In this document: piece by piece, positions 34,122 through 44,498 of the stretch
Layout: each line of letters opens with the position of its first letter
Position numbering within the stretch: position 1 is the stretch's first letter
DNA from: Bimastos eiseni
Lineage: Eukaryota > Annelida > Clitellata > Crassiclitellata > Lumbricidae
DNA length: 64,000 nt
NCBI GenBank assembly: GCA_959347315.1
Contig: OY365809.1
Coordinates: 6,922,853-6,986,852 of the forward strand
Direction of reading: 5' to 3'
Translations under genes and position numbers: made by a program
The notes under the pieces: model-generated
Told to the model about the DNA's origin: nothing
Seen by the model: only the letters and a program-made list of their open reading frames with translations
Database searches by the model: none

Positions 34122-37100
34122 CTAAAGGACTTTAACGTAATTGGCTGGAAAGATGCCAATACGTCCGTTGATCACACCCTCCCACCAATCATTCTGCGTT
34201 CCAGTTCTCGTTCTTATTTCAATGCGCTCTCCTGAAACAAACAACGCACGAGAATGCATTAACGTAGATATGTCACAACTCAAGCAATACTCACAGAACT
34301 CGGTGTATTCAGAACTTTTAAGGTTACAGTTATGAGTTTTCTGGTGTTCATTTATACAGGCATTACATTACGTTATGCCACTGTAATGGTAATAGTTCTC
34401 CAATGCATACACAGACACTTTGCTTAATTCTGCTCACATACTTTAACATAACACATTGATCAGTTCGGGATGGCCACATGCATTGCCATTTCAAGAAGCA
34501 ATTATTGAAAGGTGCCACATGTATTAAATGCCTCAATGCATAATTGCATATACATCAATGCATATACGTAATTTATACTACAAATAAACACATACAACAT
34601 TTAGATGCAGCTTCAAAGAACCCTCAACCAAGGAAAAAAAGTCTTCAATTTTGGGCAGAATGGGTCATCTACCTAGAATAGTGGAGCATGATCTAAATGT
34701 TTTTCATCCAATAGCCATTACAAAAAGAGAAAAATATCAAATTTTGAAATAATTAATTGGCTTCATAATCTGTATCATCATAATTGGAAAAGTGACATCG
34801 ATACAGCTCTAGTGTATGTTATATGACTCACTCTGAACGAACCTGTTTTAAAGGAGAGATCGCAGGGCAACTGACCCTTGAAAGGCCAGATAGCCTCACA
34901 GAGTGGAATGTTATTCCAGTCAACACCACTAGTCACTGGAAGAGACAAAACACTATTCTACACGATGTATTCTCAGCATCACATAATTCATCCATTCCAT
35001 GAACGAAATTACCACAATGAACTCAATTCATCGCATAATTTCACCAACAAACAGTTCACCTGCAGAGACAACAGAAATAAAAGAAACTGATTAAACTTAT
35101 TCTAGTTCCCTCTGTGTGCAGTTTCCACTGCTTGGAAGCACAGGCCGCATTTTTTGAAAATGTTACATGCTACAGAAGATTAAGTCCATCCACCAGCGGG
35201 ACTCCTTGGCCACAAGTAACACGGCTCCAACAGATTGGTCAACATAGGACATATATGCACACCCAAGCAGCTGTTGTGAAAAACTGTCTGGCCATAAATA
35301 TCGAATAGTATCAACATGGCACCTCATTATTCACGAAGTTATGCTGAACCGAGTTAATCGCTAGACAAAAAGATGTCGAAGGGCTGTTGTGGTCTCTTGT
35401 GCAATGGGTATGAGCAATGAATGTAAGCTTAAACCTGTTGATCCAACAGCAACTAACAACCCAGGACACTTTTCTTATGTCTCAGAGTCACATTTTCAGA
35501 CTTTAAGGACACAAAAAGGTGTAATAAATAAAAAATGGACTATCCCACCGACCGACATTCTGTCGAGAGGCGGGTGCCTTTGTCGGAACAGATGACGCTG
35601 GCCTCATAGAGTACGATCTTGTCATGCTCCCCTTGCTGTTTCCTGGCCTTGGAGCTCTGGCAGCAACTTCATCGTCAGAGTCTAAGTCCCTTGATCCGAA
35701 TCCCTTATACGATGAACCTCCGACGTCTGTATTGGAGCGTGACCTGGTGGTCGCCGACCCAGAACCAGTCGACCTACTGCTCTGTCGTAAGCTCTACACA
35801 CCACAGAGAATCAAATGTCAATTGTGTTGATGTAAGGTAAACACAAAAGCCAAGCTACGGTACCTAATGTAAGAAAGTAAACTATTTTGTAGGTATGCAT
35901 GCAATACTCAGCCAATAATTGTATATATTTGCATCACGTAGCCTATCTAGCTATTAATGTATGAAGGGTTTCTACACATGTATGGGTGTATAGGTATGCA
36001 TAAATATGTGTGTGTGTGTGTATATGTATGTACGTATGTATGTATGTATATGAACAATTATATAGCACCCTTCAAAAACCTCATGAGGGCGCACACCGAA
36101 ACTATCTAACAGTGCTGAAATAAATGCATCTTCAATAGTCCAGAAAATGTCTCCTATGCTACACACAATGGGAGAATCCGAATTGGTAACGGCAAGGAGT
36201 TCCAACGGGGTGATGTAGGGGTGAATAGGCGTGAAATTCAGATGCCTAGTTAAAGATTAAAGAATATATTTACTTACTTACTCACTAGTTTAGGATCTAT
36301 GTATATTTGTACAGATTAGCCTATTATCGCAATGTGTATCAAGACACTTAATATACGTCTATTATGTACCTCACACATCTAAGGATGCCAAAATTATGCC
36401 GTTAGGAAAAGTTCCACAATAATTATTTAACAAACAGTGTTCGTGAGAGGCAAAAACACAATTATGTTGAATCTTTCTTTTAAACTCTGCCATTACAATG
36501 CAAAGATTTTTATATTGTGCAGATGTGTGTTTATCATCAGAATTTAAATTCATTTTTATGCTTTGTGATATATAATGTGACATTCACTGGACATCTTTGA
36601 GATGTACCATACTATACTGAGCTCTTTGTAATGGCAAAGTTTAAAATAAAGATTCGGCAACGTCAAGAAATCAAATTAAATAAATCAGACAAATCCTTCT
36701 TACTTCTACACGTCCAAATGAAGAACTTTTTACAGCATCTCGTTTGGCCTTAGCTTCGAGGAAATGTTCGTACATCGTCTGATGTTGAGCGAGTACTTCG
36801 TACAACTGATCACAACCATTTGGAGGCTCAATCATTCCACTCAGAAGCTCATTGGCACGGATCTCTTCACAGTAAAACCTACACAGGAATTTCGCAATGA
36901 ACAACAGCCAAAATGATGCAAATAAGTAAGTAAAGATTCCAAAGTGAAATGATTGGGAGGAACCCATTCCTATTATATCAATACAATACAACTGTAATTT
37001 GATATTGGCCATCTTACAACTTAGTTCAGAAGCGCACACACGCCTTGACAGCACAATTGCGGTTGTAATGCAGAGCAATTGTGCATGAAGGACTTGCTCA

Positions 37101-40100
37101 AGGTCCATACACAGTGACTTCTCGGACGAGGGTTGAATCTGCACTCTTTGCGTTACGGGCCGACACCTCTAACCAATCGGTCACCCTGAGGAGCAATGGA
37201 TCAACTCAGCAGCCAAAAACTGCAACCACTACATTATGAGTCAGGTGCATAACCAATAGACAACCTTCTTACTTTATGATTGCATGAAGATCATTTCGCT
37301 CCATTGTTAACTTACATAGTAGCACTTTGAACGTGTGTTATTGAAGAGGTGCAATTGCTAATTGAGCACTTACAATCACAGAAATGTTGACAAATTCTGC
37401 TTCACTGTTTTTCAAACAAGGCTGTTTAAATAAAAATGCTCGAAAGTCATCACTTGCTTTTTATTGGCGTCCTTTCTTTCGACCAGGTAGCTGCCTTCAA
37501 TGGAGATTCCAGCGAAGAGACCCTTTGTCTTTGAATACGTATATATGGCTGCAGGACTACGTACGGATATGTCGCCTTCAAGGTTACGGCCAAGAGGTCC
37601 AGCTGCGATTGTGAAGTTCCCACCAAGGGTGAGGTTGCCTCCCTTTGAGAATGCCTCCACGGCCGATCTCTTATTCAGGATGATTACAAAGTCTGTCACC
37701 TGGAGAGGTATCAAGCGACTTCAGTGCTTTGCACATGACACATTCATTTGTAATCGTAACGACAAACATTTATATAGCACCTGAAGTGACAAATAACTTC
37801 CATGGATATATTACAGTCATAATCATAACATCCATGAGCAAACATCATCAAATATTGATTCATCAAATTTAACCATTGTTGCAGCGCACAAATATATTTG
37901 CTTTACATACATAATAAGTGTGTGCATAATTTATATGTTTACATATGAGACATATATTATATAATATATATTATATAATATATATTATATATTTTTAACC
38001 CAGTCTCACGAGTGTATTTGCATTTATTACCTCTCCCTCAGCTTTTCTGCCACTTCACATTGAATTTATTAGCTCATACTCAGCTGCTCTGCTACTTTAC
38101 CTTCGAATTAGATGTCCGCTTCCTCGATAATTTCACTCTTTTCCTCAGAGCCGATATGAATGGATTCAATGGACACAATGCCCTGAGATTTCTTCCCTGT
38201 AGTTCTACCTATGCTGACTCTCAATGTCATTATTTGTAATGGAAATGAAGATAGGACCCAAAGTGAACTTATATATCTATATCTCGGAAATGGAAAAATA
38301 TTGCAGCTGGAAAGAATGGTTTTAACACAGTTTAAATGTCTTCTGAACCACTTTAAACCTTTATTATGTTATGCTACCATGAAACTCGCAGCAGAAGGTT
38401 CTGTAACAGTTTCATGTCACTTCAGTGTCACATTTGCATGTGTTTAGTGTGACAGACAAAAAAATCATACAAATAAACTCTGAGAATTATAACAAAATAG
38501 ATGACAAAATAGTCACACATATTTTCATGCTTTGCTTTCAAACATTTATATAGCACAAGTACAAATGATACTGCAGTGACTGAGGAAGCGAAGTTTGTCA
38601 CGAATTTGGTGAAGGTCTTTCCAGTCATTGGTTCTTGACAAGGCAGTTACGGAGTACTAAATAAATAACGCAACAGGTTCTGCAATGAACAACAATGGCA
38701 ACAATGATGATGATGATGATGACGACGACGACAATGATAAAACAATGGTGAGTTTGGAGAGCTAAGAAGATTTACCTCTGCTCCAATTTCGAAGCCACCT
38801 CCGAGACCAGCAATGCCAATGGCCGACGGAGCAGACCATCCTAACAAACAGATACAGTCTTACATTGGCCGAATCTGCAACATGTGCAACAACTAATCAA
38901 ATCGAATGACTTCTAATCTAATCATTTCTGCGGTTAATCTAATCTGACAACTTCTGAAGCTAATCAAATCTCATGTAGTGACTCCAATCCAATGACTCCT
39001 ATAGCTAATCAAATTTAATGACATGACCTACAGCAAGTCAAAAGACTTCCATAGCAAATCTAACCAAATAACTTCTATAACAGACATCCAGGGGCATCCA
39101 GATAGAGGGAGGGTCTGGAGGCAAATGCCTCCAATTTCAGGTAGGGGGATATTTTGCTATTCCGACACCTGGGACTGAGGAGTCTGCCTCCGTCTCTCGG
39201 GAGGGGGGGCGATTGACGCTCCTGGAGACATCATCAAAATACAGAAGGCATCATCTCAACGCTTCACGTGAAACAGTCGAACACCCATCATTTTTTACCA
39301 ATTGCAGAAATCATGTTGAAATTGAGCTTCTATAAACACTTATTGTCACAAAGCTAACTGCAAAAAACCCCAAATCACTTCTATTTATAAACTTCACATA
39401 GGCGTTAAGCAGAATGGTATGTAAACAAATACACACTGTAGCTAAATAAATGCATGTAAAGTACTGATGACTGCATGTTATACTGTAACACTGTACTTAC
39501 TGCCATCACTCAACTTGGCAACAACAATGCCACTCCCACCACGAGCGGTCACCAGAAATCCTATCTTGACCACAGTCAGAATAGCCAGACCCTCACAATT
39601 GGCAAGAATTCCAGCTGCACAGTTAAAAACTCATTCTTATGACATGGATTTTCTAAAGAACAGACAGCAGTAATGGATACATTCAAAAACAAATAGAAAA
39701 TACTAAACATGACAGCAGGGTGACCTGCCAAGATGGCAATCAAAATTGCTAAGTTATTAGTAAATTCTAAAACAGTTGTCCGATGCAAAAATGTTTAAAA
39801 ACCAATGAACCATGTGCAGAAATCTTTTAAATATTCGATATAATACCCAAACTGAAAAACCACTGAAATTCCTATTGATCAACAATTAAATAAACAGTTA
39901 TATACTATGTGAAGCATTCAAAGGGATTTAGACTGTAACAGACTGATGTGTAGCTCAATGATGATGCAAATTGTGGTCTGGCTGACTGCAGAAGTAAGTT
40001 GATCTTATGCATTGGTGATAACATATACAAGAATTTAACCGTTGAACGACCAGCGTGTATTAAAGTAGCGTAAGGCATAATCAATAACACTGGACGTTAA

Positions 40101-40794
40101 AGGGTCAAAAAGCATTTTTATAAACCTTGCTAGTGTTTCATTTGACTTACTGACTAATCAAAACACGTTTTACTCTTAACCCTTTAACGACCAGCGTGTA
40201 CCAAGATGTACGAGAAACCTATGCAGCAGGCTGTTAAAGGGTTACATTTAAAAGGCACATTTATTATATTGAGGTGAATCACACAAAGAAGAAGAGCTAA
40301 TACCCTGGGAAGAAGCCTTGGGTATGGCATGTCAGCGACTTAATTTTCCTAGCCTCAGCCTACGAGAGTGGGTGGCCAGTCCTGTCCCTTGCCTTATCAT
40401 CTTCCCACTAACAGCATACAGTCCGTGCACTCGATATATCCCATTGGCTTGCGGATGCTGGTGGGGATGTGAACCTCAATCTCTCAACTGACAATTCAGC
40501 GCATTAACCACTACACTATTATACACCAGATGAAAACAGAACATATCATATTCAGCATATAATAGTTCCACTAGCAATGTGCAAAACTTTAAATCTGATG
40601 CACCCGGATTGACGTGATATTCTGTGTGAATTGTGTGATTAAATCAAGTAGGAGGAGTGGATGTAATCCATTTACCAACCTGGAATGATTTTGTCCGGTC
40701 CAGTCTTGGCACTGGGTATGGTGAAATCCTTCAAAATCTTAGCAGCCTTCCTTGCCTCAGACTTAAGACTGTGAGGAATTGGAGTATTAACCAT
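34122..40794 (-). CDS. SH3YL1: SH3YL1: SYLF (Ysc84) lipid-binding domain plus C-terminal SH3, 8 coding exons, 384 aa
   Basis: Coding exons in transcript order: 40680-40794, 39501-39614, 38776-38840, 37458-37699, 36704-36878, 35553-35793, 34843-34935, 34122-34231. All junctions keep frame. The start is the ATG giving MVNTPIPHSLKSEARKAAK, which matches the SH3YL1 N terminus. Residues 8 to about 237 form the SYLF domain, with GFLVTARGGSGIVV, WSAPSAIGIAGLGGGFEIG, GGNLTLGG and GPLGRNLEG all recognisable. Residues 238-317 are a Ser/Arg-rich linker encoded mostly by one exon. Residues 330-382 form the SH3 domain with DWWEG and GIFPANYV. SH3YL1 binds phosphoinositides through SYLF and is linked to dorsal-ruffle formation in mammals. 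Human SH3YL1 is 342 residues; the excess here is in the linker. The intron after exon 4 starts with GC rather than GT. Confidence 0.93.
35990..36225. repeat. Dispersed repeat with ATTATATAGCACC end, next to TG/TA microsatellite
   Basis: A short (TG)n/(TATG)n run is followed by ATTATATAGCACCCTTCAAA and a unique-looking 150 bases ending GGCAAGGAGTTCCAACGGGG. The ATTTATATAGC word recurs at about 11685, 16103, 37768 and 38542, and is probably the terminus of one repeat family. Confidence 0.5.
36975..37192 (-). repeat. tRNA-derived SINE (family S1)
   Basis: The body carries GTTCAGAAGCGCACACACGC and GAAGGACTTGCTCAAGGTCC. The minus-strand head carries TGACCGATTGGTTAGAGGTG and a decayed box B. It lies in the SH3YL1 intron between exons 4 and 5. 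Confidence 0.7.
39089..39224. mobile_element. hAT-like miniature element, 136 bp
   Basis: The left end CAGGGGCATCC and the inverted right end CAGGAGCGTC form imperfect inverted repeats. Flanks CAGACATC and GAGACATC match at 7 of 8 bases, consistent with an 8-bp target duplication. The interior is GC rich. It lies between SH3YL1 exons 2 and 3. Confidence 0.65.
40330..40525 (-). repeat. tRNA-derived SINE (family S2)
   Basis: The minus-strand head TAGTGGTTAATGCGCTGAAT then GAGGTTCACATCC gives box A and box B. The body shares TAGCCTCAGCCTACGAGAGT and GGTGGCCAGTC with the copy at 27862-28090. It lies between SH3YL1 exons 1 and 2. Confidence 0.7.
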
Positions 40795-40795
40795 T

Positions 40796-41893
40796 GCTGA
40801 ATGCAAACCTAAGGCAAATACTAAATATTTTCATGCACCAATTTAATTATCACACAGATAATCATTAAATACTAAATTAGATACTCATTAAAGCATGAAA
40901 ATTATATGAAAGGAAGGCAATAGTATTCGCTAGTGAAGCCTATTATCAGAGCTGGAAAAGACTTGATGTGCATGATTCCGAAGTATGGAGAATGGATAAG
41001 TTGCAGTGCCCTGGAATGGACTTGAGGGGAATTATATAAGGACAGAGCATTAGGGGCAGAGGTAAAAGGCTAGAGGTTAAAAGAGGTTAAGGCTCCGAGT
41101 ATATATATAACTCTGTCAACTCTCACTTATGACTCAGAATGAAGCATTCCACAGGGATGACCTGTTGATTGAAACGGTTCGTATTTAAATTCATGAGCAG
41201 AAGAGCAAGCAATGAAAAAACTGCATAATGAAAGAGGAATACCAGGAAGCCGTCACACAACAAATTGCATCTACCAATCCCGCTTCACCAATATTGTATT
41301 GATTGAATTTGTGAACTCCTGTTGTGTCCCGGGAATTGTAAGTGTTTGCCGCTTTAATTGAAACGGCTTACACTACTCTATACGATTTCACTGCTTCTGA
41401 AAAACATCCCTAACGGTGTCGGTCATACATAGTTAACAATGAGGTTGTCGATTCTGTTTAGACCAAAAAAATAAATGATAATAATACGCTTCTATCAATA
41501 ACGTAATTGATGGCATAGTGCCAAGGCAGATAATGCGCGTGCAACGTGTAGCCTACTATAAACAAGCGATCACAATGTGTAAAAAACTTTTACTTTTCAG
41601 TCAAATGTGATCCTACGCCAACATTCTGAGAGTCCGAAACTTTTCGTAAATTAATATAATCTGACTTTAACCACAGTTAAATAACTTAAAGCACTATGTA
41701 GTTAATTATCTGTTACTCCAAACACCTTGGCACAGGTAACCGACGACCAAACCCAAAGCAGCTGATTTGATGTTCGTTGGTTGATAACCGGTCCAGAAGC
41801 AATCATTATAAAGGTCTCGCTCCAAATCTAGTTAAGGGTACGATCAGAGCGCTCGAGCAAAAACGAACACAGCACGCGTAAACAAGGCTTACA
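40796..41893 (-). promoter_or_regulatory. SH3YL1 5' UTR intron and possible non-coding first exon
   Basis: The coding start lies only two bases after a CAG acceptor (40797-40799), implying an upstream non-coding exon. A minus-strand candidate ends CCATTTCGCT followed by the strong donor GTAAGC at 41892. The region just upstream (41.82-41.95 kb) is enriched in CpG, as expected of a promoter. The pairing is inference. Confidence 0.35.
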
Positions 41894-42074
41894 GCGAAAT
41901 GGCGGATAGTTGGCCGACAAACCGATTAAATTTATTAAAGTCGAGCACAGACTGCAGACTATAGAAAACTAGTAGAACAAAGCATCATTTTTTTAAATTG
42001 AGCAACCAATAGACCTATTAAACATCGTTATTGGTAGGGCGTATTAGCCTGTATGTAGGCCTATGCCTTCCATT

Positions 42075-42345
42075 CTAAACTTAAGACTCCATCACCTCTT
42101 CAAGAACTCTTATCCAGAATCTTTACCCACCTGTTAATCCCCGACCAAAACGACACCCTCCTTAACAGCTGCTCTGTCTCCTTGCTGCTGACCTTCTCGA
42201 AACCGGGCTCTGACCTTCCATGGAATAGGCTACCCCTCTGAACAACCCCTCTGATTTGATGCAGCGTTCGTGAATAAGCTGGTGTCTTGCGCTAGGCTTT
42301 CACGTGGCGCTTTAGAAGTTTGGAGATTACGATTACGATTACTTT
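42075..42345 (+). repeat. Dispersed repeat ending in (ATTACG)n tail
   Basis: The sequence ends GTGGCGCTTTAGAAGTTTGG then AGATTACGATTACGATTAC. A shorter relative is at 10440-10498 and a decayed one ends near 53440. The directional tail suggests a retroposed element. Confidence 0.5.
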
Positions 42346-43015
42346 GGTTTTGAATCAGCTGCACATAGGCCTTAATTAGCCTATTAATTAATAGGGGTCA
42401 ACTTCAGCCAAGAGTATTTTGAGATTGCCCACATAAAGAGATCCACTGATTCATTGAAGGTTTGGTAGTTTGTAGGTCAAGTTAAGTTCAAGACACAAGA
42501 TTCTGCAATGATGTTTGCGATCAAAGAGAAGGCCCATCGGCCTATGTGTGAGTAGTAGGAAAATATGTGAGGTAGGCCCTACGGATCGCCGGATAATTGA
42601 TAGGCTACATAATTATGGTGTCTTAAGCAGCTTATTAGGTCGAATTCAGAATCTGGTCAAAGGAATATAATTTCTGTCCTCAGTGTATCTGACGAACACA
42701 TTATGCGCCGACTCCACGGGGCAAAGGAAATTTTTCCTCTGTACTTTAAATTGGAACCTACCAGCAGGACAAAAGTATGGCTCTGCCATGGTTGGCTATT
42801 TTGGCACTGTAGGACTACGTAAGCCTAATTGGTCAAATAACATTGTTCAACTGAACTCTCACAAAACTAGGCTGATCTCGAGACGGTCGATGTAGAGGCG
42901 ATTATTGACGACTTCGTGATCCGCTCTGCCGTTCACAGGAATGGGCCTACATTTGCCGTGAAATAAGTAAGATTCCGTCAGAAAAATGTCACCACTATTC
43001 CTTAATTATCAGGAT

Positions 43016-43282
43016 CAGGGGTGTAACAGAGGGCCCCGGCCCCCCAGTTTTAGTGTTCAATGCCCCCACCCCATGTGCGCCCCAAATTGTTTATTTAATA
43101 TTTCTCCAATGGCTTTTTAAGATGACTTTTGTTAAGATAATTTGTGCCCCCATTTTTCAAATTTCTGGGGTGGGGGGAAATTCACAAAATGGTGGGCAAA
43201 AAGTTTTTTTTGGCTTCGATCGCCCAATATTTTAGAAATTATGCCCCCTCACTTTTCAAAACCTTGTTGTAAACACCTCTTG
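43016..43282. mobile_element. Miniature inverted-repeat element, 267 bp
   Basis: The element runs from CAGGGGTGTAACAGAGGGCC to a right end whose complement is CAAGAGGTGTTTAC. Identical TCAGGAT heptamers flank both sides (43009-43015 and 43283-43289). The interior contains C- and G-rich blocks. No coding capacity. Confidence 0.6.
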
Positions 43283-44218
43283 TCAGGATTATAGGCCTAC
43301 CTAAGCCTACTTTTTGGCTTAGCCAAGCTTGACATAACTTAAGTAATTGAGCAGCGTGCTACTGCTCATCAGCAGTTTAGCAGTTGTAGCGAGCACGAAC
43401 TATAATTACAGCCTACGTAGCGCGCGCATTAAACCTCGATTTGAGCCTGTGACGCGCAAGGTATGTTTAACATTTTTTAACCGAATGCGAGCTAATCGTG
43501 GAAGCCAGTGCAATTGATTTATCCTAAACGAGGAGATGTGGGAGAATTACGAAGGCGAGTGATCAATACATGTATACACCCTAGGTCACGAGAATATGAG
43601 ATGTACTCAACACTACCAAAAGGAATTAATAGAATTGTATTTTTTCCCACTCTCAACGACAGAACCGTCAATAAAAACAGTTTAGCAACACAGAATAATA
43701 ACTACGATGACAAGACAGAAAATGATATCTTCTCTTTTGCCATGATCACCATCAATACCAGCACCTCGAATACGCTTTCTACGGTTAGTTATTATACGAC
43801 CGGAAATGATTGAAATTAAGTGACCACCAGTGACTGGCTGCTGGGTGAACTTACCTTGGTGAATTGATATACCACCGTGAAAGAAAGTTGCTCCTCCCAA
43901 CGAGACTCCTCTGTGGCGCAAAGAAATTTGCAGGATTAATGCAGGAAGAGAAGACGACCGGTGTTTAATCGATTACTAGTTTATTCACCTCTGCAAAGCC
44001 AGGCCTGAAGACTTCATAATGATTTGACAACTGAACCATTTCAAGCGACACATTGGCTATAGGATTCGAATCCCGATCGCCTAGGAACAGAAGTCCCTCA
44101 GCAACGAACCACAAAGATAATAATCATGATAATTGATTAATATTATGTAAATAATTTAGGGTTTCATAGACAGATGAACATTAGAGCCAATACATAACAT
44201 AACATTTTCAACTATATC

Positions 44219-44224
44219 TTTATT
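44219..44224 (-). terminator. Candidate poly(A) signal of the SLC6 gene
   Basis: TTTATT on the plus strand gives AATAAA on the minus strand, about 275 bases after the SLC6 stop codon at 44499-44501. Confidence 0.4.
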
Positions 44225-44498
44225 AACAACGTGCATAGGTGTAGAACATAATAATAATAATAAAAATAATAACAATTATTATTATTATCATTATTGTTAC
44301 AGTTATGCAATTACAGGTTATTTAGTATATTTTTTAAACTTTGGTCCAGACTTTACTATAATTAAACCACTCTTTCACATATATTCATCAAAACACTCAT
44401 GCAGGTCAGTAATCGCTAAATTTAATTAAGTATAAATTTAATTAAGTATATTTATAACATTCAGATCAACAAATTGTTCTTCAGATTTCGTCAGTCTG

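Larger units (their letters stand above)
40800..44498. other. Intergenic region between SH3YL1 5' end and SLC6 3' end
   Basis: No coding gene is supported. It includes the SH3YL1 upstream region, a dispersed repeat at about 42075-42345, a miniature element at 43016-43282, and the SLC6 3' UTR. An open frame at 43508-43813 (101 codons) has no splice or homology support. Confidence 0.5.
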
